Source of the DNA: Brumimicrobium mesophilum
Lineage (GTDB): Bacteria; Bacteroidota; Bacteroidia; Flavobacteriales_D; Crocinitomicaceae
NCBI RefSeq assembly: GCF_003025005.1
Contig: NZ_PVSS01000003.1
Span: forward strand, 1 to 64,000
Direction: 5' to 3'
DNA length: 64,000 bases
Shown: positions 26,773 through 34,918 of the stretch, piece after piece
Position numbering within the stretch: the first letter of the stretch is position 1
How the letters are laid out: the number at the start of each line of letters is the position of its first letter
Made by a program: the position numbers and the translations under genes
The notes under the pieces: generated by a model
What the model was told of the DNA's origin: nothing
Database searches by the model: none
The model's input: the letters and a program-made list of their open reading frames with translations, nothing else

Positions 26773-27903
26773 ATGGAATTCCCTCTAAATGAATTTATTG
26801 AACTAGCAAAAACAAAGGATAAGTCACAAGAATACATTAATTCTGTGATTCATTATGTTAAAAATCTTGAGTCAAATGATTTTCCAATTATTTTCACTAG
26901 GCAACATTGGGCTTCAATGATGCAAATCCAGTCTACATTTATAGATTATTTATTGAATGATTATGGGGAGGACTTTGAGGATGTTCTTCAAAGTAAATAT
27001 TCATGCTTTACTTTAAGAAAAAGGAATGGTGGTGAAAGATTAATCATGGCTCCTAAAGAGGATTTAAAATATTTGCAAAAATGGATACAATTCAATATTT
27101 TGAATAATTATAAATTCGAAGATAGCTGTACAGGATTTATTATTGGAAAATCAATAAAAGATAATGCTAAAAAACATGAGTTTGCTGAAACGATTTTAAA
27201 AATTGATCTTTTACAGTTTTTTGATACAATAAAAGTAGAAAGAATTTACTACTGTTTTAAGAAAATGGGGTATATTGGTAATGTTAGTCATGACTTTGCA
27301 AATTTATGCACAGTTGTTCACCCTAAAGAATATTGGAAGAAAGTCGATTCGGAAGTGAAAAGTGTAATTGGACAAACTATTAACTCTTCTTCTAGGGTTT
27401 TACCTCAAGGAGCTCCAACAAGCCCACTTCTGGCAAATATTGTTGCTTCAAAAATGGATAAACGCTTTGGAGGTCTATCTAAAAAGCTAGGGTTTAATTA
27501 TACCAGATATGCAGACGATTTAACATTCTCAATTAAAAAAGGTCAAAAACTACCATCTTTAAATGTAATTTATCAAATAATAGAGAGTGAAGGTTTTTAT
27601 GTTAATAAGAAAAAAACAAAGTTTATTAATAAAGGATGTGCTCAATATGTTACAGGGTTAACAATTGCAAACGGAGTTAACGTAAATAAAAAGTACAGAA
27701 AAATGATTGAAAGACACTTATATTTCTGTAGGAAATACGGTGTAGATAATCACCTTAACAAAAACAAAAAGACCTTGTTTGGATTTAATAGACTTAGTTT
27801 TCATGATTGGCTTTATGGTCATATTTGTTATATCAAATCAATTAATGAAAATTGTTATAAAAAATTGATAGAAGAGTATAAAAAGATAACTTGGACAATA
27901 TAA
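26773..27903 (+). CDS. Retron reverse transcriptase
   Basis: 376 aa. All landmarks of retron RTs are present: the retron-specific NAxxH motif as NAKKH (131-135), catalytic Asp145 in motif A (KIDLLQFFD), the catalytic YADD (246-249) and the retron VTG (293-295). It makes msDNA from its cognate msr-msd RNA, here most likely the 170-nt gap upstream. With the PRTase effector it forms a tripartite anti-phage system, and it sits directly behind a type I restriction system. Confidence 0.93.
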   Translation: MEFPLNEFIELAKTKDKSQEYINSVIHYVKNLESNDFPIIFTRQHWASMMQIQSTFIDYLLNDYGEDFEDVLQSKYSCFTLRKRNGGERLIMAPKEDLKYLQKWIQFNILNNYKFEDSCTGFIIGKSIKDNAKKHEFAETILKIDLLQFFDTIKVERIYYCFKKMGYIGNVSHDFANLCTVVHPKEYWKKVDSEVKSVIGQTINSSSRVLPQGAPTSPLLANIVASKMDKRFGGLSKKLGFNYTRYADDLTFSIKKGQKLPSLNVIYQIIESEGFYVNKKKTKFINKGCAQYVTGLTIANGVNVNKKYRKMIERHLYFCRKYGVDNHLNKNKKTLFGFNRLSFHDWLYGHICYIKSINENCYKKLIEEYKKITWTI

Positions 27904-27985
27904 ATTACATTAAAAGAATACTCAACCTAATCATGAAGGAGTTCGTTATCATACAAATTCTTCAAATCAAAATCAATTAATATTT

Positions 27986-29194
27986 ATGACAGAAGTAAAC
28001 ACATTATTATTGCAAGTACAGACGATTGTGAATAGTTATTCTAGAATCAATAAGATGTCTGGACAAAGCTTTAATCTATTTACACTTCTTAAAAAAGAGA
28101 ACGAAGAAGTTCCTTTGCACTCTATGTTTCTTGCAGAGTTACTAAATCCAAAGGGTTCGCATCAACAAGAAACATTGTATTTAGATTTGTTTTTGCAGCA
28201 ACTGGATATTAAAGACTTCGATAGTGAGGGAGCTACTTGTTTAAAAGAATACTATACTGGAAGAATAAGCGATGACAAAACGAGAGGAGGAAACATAGAT
28301 TTACTTATCCGTTCAGTAAAAGGAGAAGTAATTAAGATTGAAAATAAGATTGATGCAGGCGAACAAGAAAATCAACTTTTGAGGTATCATAATTATAAAA
28401 ACCAGGGACGCTTAATTTACCTAACGCTGAAAGGTGAAGAAAGTAGAGTTCATGAAGAGTTAGATCGTTTAGGAGTAGATTATCAACAAATATCATATAA
28501 AAAGGATATTAAAGAATGGTTGGAAGCCTGTATTGAAAAAAGCGCAACTGTTCCAATAGTCAGAGAGAGCATCGTTCAATATTTAAACTTGGTCAAAAAA
28601 CTAACCTTCCAAAACATCAATAAAGAAATGAGTAAAGAGATAGCGAAAAAAATCACTAAGAGCAAAGAAAGCTTTGAAGCGTATCGTTCTATGCGTAAAA
28701 CTGAGGATGAAATTTATAAAAATGTTATTCAGGATAGTCTAATGCCCTTTTTTAAAGAATTCGCAAGTGAAAACAATATGAAAGCTCATGATCTAGATGA
28801 GAGTTTGATTAATGAAAGAAAACAATTTGTTGGCTTTTTCTTTTCTCATGAAAAGTTAAGTCAGTATGGTCTGCGTTTATCTGTTCAGTTTGGTGGCCAC
28901 TTGAATCGTCATATGTTTTATGGTTTGTCATTTATTAATATAAATCCTGTTGAGAAACCTATTTATCATATTATCGCTAAAGAAGCAAAAAATGTAATGG
29001 ATAAGCCAAATCCTCAAAATGAATGGTGGCTTTGTAATTCGTATTGGCAAGAATATAATAACTGGGGAGACATAGATACTTTATACAAGATGGCTTTTGG
29101 TAAATTTAAAGAAGAGTTTGAATCAAAAATGAAGGATGTTTTGGACATGGCTTTGAGTGTGATTGAGGATTTTGAAAAAAAAGAAAACACTTAG
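27986..29194 (+). CDS. PD-(D/E)XK nuclease superfamily protein
   Basis: 402 aa. The nuclease core is visible as Asp105 (GGNIDLLI), Glu119-N-Lys121 (IENKI) and the following helix with Gln (GEQENQLLRYHNY), which fits the PDDEXK_4 family (PF14281) common in defence islands. The C-terminal half is alpha/beta with several Trp and has no clear assignment. It begins 83 bp after the RT. It may be an independent defence gene or an accessory to the retron. Confidence 0.75.
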   Translation: MTEVNTLLLQVQTIVNSYSRINKMSGQSFNLFTLLKKENEEVPLHSMFLAELLNPKGSHQQETLYLDLFLQQLDIKDFDSEGATCLKEYYTGRISDDKTRGGNIDLLIRSVKGEVIKIENKIDAGEQENQLLRYHNYKNQGRLIYLTLKGEESRVHEELDRLGVDYQQISYKKDIKEWLEACIEKSATVPIVRESIVQYLNLVKKLTFQNINKEMSKEIAKKITKSKESFEAYRSMRKTEDEIYKNVIQDSLMPFFKEFASENNMKAHDLDESLINERKQFVGFFFSHEKLSQYGLRLSVQFGGHLNRHMFYGLSFININPVEKPIYHIIAKEAKNVMDKPNPQNEWWLCNSYWQEYNNWGDIDTLYKMAFGKFKEEFESKMKDVLDMALSVIEDFEKKENT

Positions 29195-29297
29195 ACACAA
29201 GCAAATGAAATAAAAATTAAAGACCTAAAATCTAATTTTTCAAACAGGGTTTACATTTAAGTTAATTATTATGACTTTTTATTAGATGATCAAAATG

Positions 29298-29768
29298 TTA
29301 TATATGAATTGAAGGAAACTGTTTTAATTCATTAATTCTCTCACTTTTGGCCTCAGCTATTTTATTCAGAACGTCTGAAATAGCAGCAGAATTCATGTTG
29401 TTTGCTTGAATGATCATTTTGGAAGCTCCATTTGAGTATATTGAAATTACCCTTGATCTAGAAGAAAAGTAGAGACCTAAAAAAACAACAGAAAATATAA
29501 ATAATCCCACTATGATTGGTTGCTGAGTATTATTAGTGTAGAAAAATAATGTTAATATAATTCCAATAATACCTAAATATAAAAATAGGGAATTACTTGA
29601 ATGTCTAACTTCCATAGAACTAATATTTTCCAAATTCATAGTCATGTATTCTCCTCCAAAGAATGATCCATTATTTGAGTGAATTCTTTGATTTGTTAGG
29701 ACCATAACTCCGTTATCTGAGCCTCCAATTACTTTCTCATTTTTTAAATTGTTAAAAGTTATTTTCAT
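29298..29768 (-). CDS. Hypothetical membrane protein with PH-like flanks
   Basis: 156 aa. Two hydrophobic helices (about 62-77 and 84-102) interrupt a soluble N-terminal strand-rich part (VIGGSDNGVMVLTNQRIHSN, EVRHSS) and a C-terminal strand-plus-helix (SIYSNGASKMIIQ, then ISDVLNKIAEAKSERI). The pattern resembles bacterial PH-like membrane proteins, but I cannot name the family. It is transcribed towards the defence island. Confidence 0.5.
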   Translation of the reverse strand: MKITFNNLKNEKVIGGSDNGVMVLTNQRIHSNNGSFFGGEYMTMNLENISSMEVRHSSNSLFLYLGIIGIILTLFFYTNNTQQPIIVGLFIFSVVFLGLYFSSRSRVISIYSNGASKMIIQANNMNSAAISDVLNKIAEAKSERINELKQFPSIHI

Positions 29769-29778
29769 CTATGTAAAT

Positions 29779-29982
29779 TTAGATTTTAAAAATAGTAATT
29801 AAATCCACAAACCCATCTAAAACTTTCTCTCCCAATTCCTCACACAACTTCCCATCCTCAACCACCTTTACAAACCTCAAATACCCTTTATGCGAGAAAT
29901 CACCTTCATCAAAAGAAACTAAATCCGTCGTTTCAAAAACATCAATTGTATTGTTTCGGTTATCACCAAGATAGAAAAACAT
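29779..29982 (-). CDS. Small hypothetical protein, copy 1 of a duplicated ORF
   Basis: 67 aa. The core FETTDLVSF, GDFSHKGYLRFVKVVEDGKL and GEKVLDGF recurs almost identically in the gene at 31042-31233, and the N-termini also align (FYLGDNR against LYPGDPR). Differences keep the frame and are mostly conservative, so a translated product is plausible. Function unknown. It may alternatively be the conserved end of a larger decayed gene. Confidence 0.45.
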   Translation of the reverse strand: MFFYLGDNRNNTIDVFETTDLVSFDEGDFSHKGYLRFVKVVEDGKLCEELGEKVLDGFVDLITIFKI

Positions 29983-30057
29983 TACATTGCAAACATATAA
30001 TTTAGAACTATTGAGGTGAAGTTATGAATCATTGCATTAGGTGATAGTTTCAGAAAA

Positions 30058-30672
30058 TCAATCATACCCCAAAAAATCTTCTTTTGCTTTTTCCGTCATG
30101 AATAATTCCGTTAAGCTTAGGTCATTTGCAAGCTCGTTCCTTAACTTGATTATTTGATCATTGAATCTTTTATTCTGTTTTGGTGAAATACAATAGAAAT
30201 TAATTATTTCTTCTTCCGAATGAACAAATCGATCTAAAGTAAAAAACGTATTCACTTGTTTTCTATAAAGGTTAAATCTCTTTGAGGCAATTCTATTTTT
30301 CTCATTGTCTTTCTTATACCATTGTCCGAAGAAAGCATAGACGATATTTTCATCATCACTTTTATCTATTTCATCAAGTATGATTTTACATGAAGTGTTC
30401 AATAATTTTTTAATTTCTCCTACGGATAACCCCATACCAATAATTTGATATTTGTGTGGGTGGTTTTCATGAATTTTAGGATGAAACTTAATGAATGCAT
30501 ACTCTAGGTAATAGTAGATTTCAACGATATAGATAAGATTCCGTTTTATTTTGATCTTAAATGTCTTAATTCTGTCTGGATTATCTTTTTGAAAGGGCAA
30601 AGAGATATTTCTCGTCAGTTTCGAGTTTCGAATTGGTGTATAATGGCAGTATTTAAGTTGGTTAGAAGTCAT
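30058..30672 (-). CDS. Hypothetical protein
   Basis: 204 aa, basic, soluble, rich in Lys, Asn and Tyr. No known domain is recognised. The ATG follows immediately after the T-run of a terminator hairpin on the same strand, which leaves no room for a ribosome-binding site outside the hairpin. Either the gene has unusual expression control or transcription starts in the hairpin. A small ORF (30724-30888) lies just upstream. Confidence 0.5.
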   Translation of the reverse strand: MTSNQLKYCHYTPIRNSKLTRNISLPFQKDNPDRIKTFKIKIKRNLIYIVEIYYYLEYAFIKFHPKIHENHPHKYQIIGMGLSVGEIKKLLNTSCKIILDEIDKSDDENIVYAFFGQWYKKDNEKNRIASKRFNLYRKQVNTFFTLDRFVHSEEEIINFYCISPKQNKRFNDQIIKLRNELANDLSLTELFMTEKAKEDFLGYD

Positions 30673-30696
30673 AAAAAAAGACCGTATTTAACGGTC
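30673..30696 (-). terminator. Terminator abutting a start codon
   Basis: On the minus strand GACCGT, loop TAAAT, ACGGTC (30696-30680) is followed by seven T and then directly by the ATG of the 204-aa gene. It ends transcripts of the small gene upstream or works as an attenuator. Confidence 0.65.
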
Positions 30697-30723
30697 TATA
30701 ATATTATAAAAAAAATGTAAATT

Positions 30724-30888
30724 TTATCTTACTGGAGCATAAGCGCTCAGCCTGTAACTTTCATGTTGTTTAGCAGTTACCTGAATAGATTTTTCACTTC
30801 TTAATCTTTTTTGAAGTTTATTCTCTTTATTCATCGAGTATTCAGTTTTTGGCTTTGTAACTCTATTTAAGCTAGGTGTTGTTCCCAT
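30724..30888 (-). CDS. Small basic hypothetical protein
   Basis: 54 aa from the ATG at 30888; the frame opens further but the added part is hydrophobic and poorly supported. The product is basic (KENKLQKRLRSEKS). No family recognised. It is followed 28 bp later by the terminator hairpin at 30673-30696, as expected for a short monocistronic transcript. It could be paired functionally with the 204-aa gene downstream, but nothing in sequence proves it. Confidence 0.35.
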   Translation of the reverse strand: MGTTPSLNRVTKPKTEYSMNKENKLQKRLRSEKSIQVTAKQHESYRLSAYAPVR

Positions 30889-31041
30889 GGCTAATATCTT
30901 TGTATTGGATGCAAATATACGTAAATAAAATGCAGATACGCAAATATTGCACAAAAGATGTACAAGTAGTAAGTTTATGAACAGCAATCCATTAAGTTTT
31001 AATTAAGACAAAATTTTTGTAAATAATTACCATTGTAAAAT

Positions 31042-31233
31042 TCACTTTTTAATCTCAATAAACCCATCCAAAACCTTCTCTCCCAATTTCTCGAACAACT
31101 TCCCATCCTCAACCACCTTCACAAACCTCAAATACCCTTTATGCGAGAAATCACCTTTAGCAAAAGAAACCAAGTCTGTCGTTTCAAAAACATCATCTTT
31201 GTTTTTTCGGGGATCTCCGGGATAGAGTAACAT
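31042..31233 (-). CDS. Small hypothetical protein, copy 2 of a duplicated ORF
   Basis: 63 aa from the ATG at 31233 (a TTG six codons earlier lies in osmC-derived DNA and is unlikely). The sequence VFETTDLVSF, GDFSHKGYLRFVKVVEDGKL and LGEKVLDGF matches copy 1 at 29779-29982. The two copies lie about 1.25 kb apart in the same orientation and enclose two hypothetical genes. Function unknown. Confidence 0.45.
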   Translation of the reverse strand: MLLYPGDPRKNKDDVFETTDLVSFAKGDFSHKGYLRFVKVVEDGKLFEKLGEKVLDGFIEIKK

Positions 31234-31243
31234 CACATTTTCT

Positions 31244-31351
31244 ACTGACAAATTAGAGCGAGCAATTAACTTAGCAATTACAAAATATTGTTCTGCTCTT
31301 TTGTCGTTGGATCCGGATATAGAAGTGACGAGTAGTTATGAGATTAATTAA
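31244..31351 (+). pseudogene. 3' fragment of an OsmC-family gene
   Basis: 36 codons read TDKLERAINLAITKYCSALL and on through SLDPDIEVTSSYEIN to a stop, nearly identical to the C-terminus of the intact gene at 7726-8136 (ERAIKLAITKYCSALLSLDP, then EVTSSYEIK). The N-terminal three quarters are missing and the fragment abuts the duplicated small ORF on the other strand. The upstream break is therefore a rearrangement junction near 31244. Confidence 0.8.
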
Positions 31352-31434
31352 ACAACCTAATTTCATTGAATTGTGGTCATTCTGACCTTCAGTCATCACT
31401 TTCTTAAATTCAGTCTTTCCTTTTGTTATCTAAC

Positions 31435-32064
31435 ATGAAAAACAAAAAACTAAATAAAAAGAGTGTCAATACGATAATTGGATCTTCAATTGCCCTTTTA
31501 ATTCTGTTGGTAATATTCAGTGGATTCGTTAAATCCTTTTTCGACGAAGATCTTCAGCAGTCAGATATTGTTAAGTATAAAGTAGCTGTGATTTTCGTTG
31601 AAGAAGAAACAATAGGAACAAGAACAAGAAGAGGTAAAAGGCATATCATCGTTCGATATAAATTGAATACTTCAGATTACACCTTTAAGATTTCCAATGC
31701 TTCGTATAATATTTTAGATGAAAATAATGCGCTAGATTACCTGGAAGAAGGAGAAATGATAGAGGTGGGAACTATTGAAAGTGAATTAGAAAAAGCACAA
31801 AATATCGGATTTTGGAATAAAGAGCGTAATGTTTTTATAGAATCACGAGACAATCCTCAGACCTATTATTTCGCTTATAAAAAACGACAATTATTCGATT
31901 TGGAAGAGTATAATCAGATAGAAAGGTCGAGGAAGAACAGTAATTTATATTTGGGCATTGCTTTTGTATTAATTGGAATCGGATTATTTGGTCTGTTTAT
32001 TTATGCAAGTTGGAAATTTCGTTATGATGAAGAGGAAAATTTCTCAGATGATTTAGATGATTGA
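31435..32064 (+). CDS. Two-helix membrane protein, DUF3592-like
   Basis: 209 aa from the ATG at 31435. A transmembrane helix at about 15-33 (IALLILLVIFSGFV), an extracytoplasmic beta-rich domain of about 120 residues and a second helix near the C-terminus (LYLGIAFVLIGIGLFGLFIYAS), with a short acidic tail. This layout is that of DUF3592-type proteins. The last codons overlap a tetR-derived remnant on the opposite strand, so the gene end was probably joined to foreign DNA. Confidence 0.55.
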   Translation: MKNKKLNKKSVNTIIGSSIALLILLVIFSGFVKSFFDEDLQQSDIVKYKVAVIFVEEETIGTRTRRGKRHIIVRYKLNTSDYTFKISNASYNILDENNALDYLEEGEMIEVGTIESELEKAQNIGFWNKERNVFIESRDNPQTYYFAYKKRQLFDLEEYNQIERSRKNSNLYLGIAFVLIGIGLFGLFIYASWKFRYDEEENFSDDLDD

Positions 32065-32145
32065 AACCACTTGCTTAAATTTAATTTTATCTTCATTTGT
32101 TTGGTAATACTGATATAAACCTTCAAATCTGTGTTTATATAATTA
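32053..32145 (-). pseudogene. Remnant of a TetR-family 3' end, copy 2
   Basis: The minus strand encodes FEGLYQYYQTNEDKIKFKQ then VVSII and a stop, similar to the end of the intact TetR protein (LYPYLFEKGKIEFKKVV) and to the remnant at 8185-8243. There is no upstream continuation. A third, weaker trace (KGKTEFKKVM on the minus strand) lies near 31400-31425. Confidence 0.45.
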
Positions 32146-32175
32146 ATTCCTAACCATTACAATACACAATAAAAA

Positions 32176-32202
32176 ACCGATTAGAAATTATTTCTAATCG
32201 GT
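32176..32202 (-). terminator. Rho-independent terminator
   Basis: ACCGATTAGAAA (32176-32187) and TTTCTAATCGGT (32191-32202) form a perfect 12-bp stem. On the minus strand a run of T follows, so it ends the DUF4382 transcript. Confidence 0.8.
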
Positions 32203-32305
32203 CGGTATATTCTAGTTACGAAAGTCAATACGTTTTAAACATTACTAGGAGAAAACTATTTTCAGTTGATACTACGCATATTATTCTGGTTCTATCTTAG
32301 AAAAA

Positions 32306-32863
32306 TTATGGGATATAGGTAACGTTTTCAACTTTGATCACTGGTTTTAATCTATATTCTCCATTACCTTGTTCTATGATAGAGCTTCCAGCATCAAAAT
32401 CCAAGGTTACTTCAATAGTCTGGTTAGCTATTATTTCAGAGTTTAAGTTGATTTTGATTCCTGTTTTATCTTGACTAGAAAGTAACAAAGGATGTTGCAC
32501 CTCGATTGAATCAATAATTTCAACTGCATAATTGTCTTCACCAAGAACTAATCTAATTTGATTTATGTCACCTGTTGGAATTAAGGTAGGATCTGCTATT
32601 ACATCTGTTACTCCATTTTGCAATTGTAACAAATCATAAAAACCAGGGTTGGCATCTAGTTGAACCCATCCACTTTGAGAATTCCCACTTCCATTATAAT
32701 TCGCCCAAACTTCTGTAATATTTACATTTACTTCAGTAAAATCTGCAGGGTCATCAGTTAATAGAACTTTTAACTGGCCTTTCCCGTCTTCTTCTTTTTT
32801 ACAGGCAAATGAAAAAGCTAATATTACAAGTAGAGGAACTAAAATTTTGATTATTGTTTTCAT
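32306..32863 (-). CDS. DUF4382-family lipoprotein
   Basis: 185 aa. The signal peptide ends at a lipobox (LAFSFAC) followed by KKEEDGKG. The rest matches DUF4382: the opening GQLKVLLTDDPADFTEVNVNITEVWA, then GDINQIRLVLGEDN and a final strand pair ending KPVIKVENV. These are outer-membrane or periplasmic beta-sandwich lipoproteins of unknown function, common in Bacteroidota. It is monocistronic, with its own terminator. Confidence 0.85.
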   Translation of the reverse strand: MKTIIKILVPLLVILAFSFACKKEEDGKGQLKVLLTDDPADFTEVNVNITEVWANYNGSGNSQSGWVQLDANPGFYDLLQLQNGVTDVIADPTLIPTGDINQIRLVLGEDNYAVEIIDSIEVQHPLLLSSQDKTGIKINLNSEIIANQTIEVTLDFDAGSSIIEQGNGEYRLKPVIKVENVTYIP

Positions 32864-32987
32864 AGTTTTGTTTTTTAATAATATTAGATTCAGTTATAAA
32901 GCTATGAATTTCTAAATACTATTAGAAAGTACACTTTATCTTTTATAATCTTTTAACTTAAAGAAAGTGAAGCGCTTTACAATCAAG

Positions 32988-33026
32988 GAGCGGAATAAGT
33001 TTTGAGTTATTCCGCTCTTTAATTTT
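32988..33026 (+). terminator. Hairpin with T-run between two minus-strand genes
   Basis: GAGCGGAATAA (32988-32998) pairs perfectly with TTATTCCGCTC (33007-33017), followed by TTTAATTTTTT. The T-run is on the plus strand although both neighbours are on the minus strand, so it may guard against antisense transcription or act mainly as an mRNA 3' stem. Confidence 0.6.
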
Positions 33027-33087
33027 TTGATCAATCAATGTCCTTTTTATTCTACTTAAAATTTAGTCTAGGAACGCGAATACTTTA

Positions 33088-33699
33088 CTAAAACGGAATT
33101 TTACCAATAATGGTTAAGCCAAAACCTAGTCCATTAAGATCGCTTGAAGAAACTGTTGAAGGTAGATGAATATCAGAATAATAGCTGTAATTTATGTGTG
33201 TTTCCAATGCGAGATGCTTCCCGAAATCATATCCAAATCTTACTTCTTGACTAACAAAGAAAGCGCCTTCTACTTCTTTTGAAAATTCAGATTTTATTTC
33301 CTCCCAGTCTGAGTTGTAATATTCTATTGACTTTAATAGACCGATTCCAATGTTTGTTGTCGGTAACACATAAAATTGGTTTTCGAAATTAAATTTATAA
33401 CCAAAACCAAAGCTGTGTTCATATATTCCAAAATGATCATCTTCTGTAACTTTTACTTTTTTGAGTCCTTTTTGATTTACTGAGCCGTGTTGCGAATAAT
33501 TTATAACCCATCTTTCTTTAATTACTAAATCGATCAAGCCTCTAATTGCATTATGATTTTTTATTTTGCTACCTGAGTTCATTAAATTGTAATTTCCACC
33601 AGCTCCAAAATTCAACGTAAATTTTGATTTTTCATCTTGAGAAAAGAGTTGAAATGCTATACCAAACAATGCAATTGTTAAAATAATTTTTGTTTTCAT
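33088..33699 (-). CDS. Outer-membrane beta-barrel protein
   Basis: 203 aa with a signal peptide (IILTIALFGIAFQLFSQ). The mature part shows alternating amphipathic strands (FTLNFGAGGNYNL, YEHSFGFGYKFNF, EVRFGYDFG, LGFGLTIIGKIPF) ending in an aromatic residue, as in small 8-stranded barrels. The upstream -7 box TACTTTTG (minus strand, 33726-33733) is a good promoter. Divergent from the LytS-type kinase at 33887, which might regulate it. Confidence 0.7.
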   Translation of the reverse strand: MKTKIILTIALFGIAFQLFSQDEKSKFTLNFGAGGNYNLMNSGSKIKNHNAIRGLIDLVIKERWVINYSQHGSVNQKGLKKVKVTEDDHFGIYEHSFGFGYKFNFENQFYVLPTTNIGIGLLKSIEYYNSDWEEIKSEFSKEVEGAFFVSQEVRFGYDFGKHLALETHINYSYYSDIHLPSTVSSSDLNGLGFGLTIIGKIPF

Positions 33700-33835
33700 T
33701 TTTCTTATTTTTTTAATTTGTTGACCAAAAGTAGTACGTTGCCAGTGTTTTTAACATGCGTTTTGACCAGTTGCAATCATTTATTGACAAACGAATTAAG
33801 CTTTGACGAATAGTCGATTTTTGTTGATGAATGAA

Positions 33836-33866
33836 TTGTCCTGCTAAAGCAAATAGATTAATTTTG
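33836..33866 (+). promoter_or_regulatory. Bacteroidota-type promoter of the sensor kinase operon
   Basis: TTG (33836-33838), a 20-bp spacer and TAATTTTG (33859-33866) match the TTG / TAnnTTTG consensus of Bacteroidota housekeeping promoters. The kinase ATG is 20 bp further on. Confidence 0.6.
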
Positions 33867-33886
33867 CTTTAAACTAAGTATGGATA

Positions 33887-34918
33887 ATGAACTTAATAAA
33901 CCGGATTAATAATTTCTTTTGGGTATTTATATTTTTGATCAGCTTTTTGCAGCTATCATCCAATGAAACATTTTCTTTCATTACCGCATTGATTTATTCT
34001 GGATTGATTATTATCACACTTAAATTATATACTCAGCTTATATTTAATCAAAAAGTATCTGCTTTTCTATTCAAATTGAATTCAGTTTTATTGATATTCA
34101 CTTTGACTCTTTCATGCCTTTTTGTTGCGTTAATTCTCTCCATGGAAGGTTTTTTAGTCGTTAATTTCACTATGGGAGAGGAAGAAGTTAAATTATTAAT
34201 AGAAGAATGGAAATCCTTGTTTTTTGGGCAATTTCTATTTGTTGTTTTGGTGACTGGACTCAATTACTCGTTCAATCAATTCAAACACTTTATGGAACAA
34301 GAGAAAGAGTTGGAAACGGTTAAGAGAAAAGCACTGGAAATGGAAATAAATATTCTAAAAAATCAATTAAGTCCTCATTTCACATTTAATGTTCTGAATA
34401 ATTTACAGTTTCTGATTATTAAAGACAAAGATGAAGCGTTGGCAATGCTATCAAGGTACAGCAAAATTCTACAGTATTACGTTTATGAATCTCAAAAGAA
34501 ATACATTACTCTTGAACGTGAAATAATGTTTTTGAAAGAGTATTTTGATTTAGAAATCAATAGGCACCGATCTGATTTAGCAGTTAATTGTCATTGGGGA
34601 ATTATTGAAAATAATTTTCAGATTACACCTTTTATACTTTCTGCATTTGTAGAGAATTCCTTTAAACATGTGCAACCAAATAGCAATAATGAATTTTTTG
34701 TTAGTCAATCATTGGTGGTTACTCAAGACAGCAATCTAGTATTTATTCTTCGTAATTCGTATGATGAAAATATAACCAGTAAACGTCCAAACGGTGTAGG
34801 ATTAGAGCATGTTAAAGAACGACTTAAATTACTGTATCCTAACAATTTTAAAATGGTCATTCAGCAGGAAAATGAAATTTATTCTGTACAATTAGAATTA
34901 AATTTAAAGCAGTTATGA
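33887..34918 (+). CDS. LytS/YpdA-type sensor histidine kinase
   Basis: 343 aa. The N-terminal 130 residues contain about four membrane helices; a short coiled coil precedes the His_kinase domain with NQLSPHFTFNVLNNLQF, where His164 is the likely phosphorylation site. The HATPase end is VGLEHVKERLKLLYP. The stop overlaps the start of the LytTR regulator gene (ATGA), so the pair is made in a fixed ratio. The signal is unknown. Confidence 0.9.
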   Translation: MNLINRINNFFWVFIFLISFLQLSSNETFSFITALIYSGLIIITLKLYTQLIFNQKVSAFLFKLNSVLLIFTLTLSCLFVALILSMEGFLVVNFTMGEEEVKLLIEEWKSLFFGQFLFVVLVTGLNYSFNQFKHFMEQEKELETVKRKALEMEINILKNQLSPHFTFNVLNNLQFLIIKDKDEALAMLSRYSKILQYYVYESQKKYITLEREIMFLKEYFDLEINRHRSDLAVNCHWGIIENNFQITPFILSAFVENSFKHVQPNSNNEFFVSQSLVVTQDSNLVFILRNSYDENITSKRPNGVGLEHVKERLKLLYPNNFKMVIQQENEIYSVQLELNLKQL

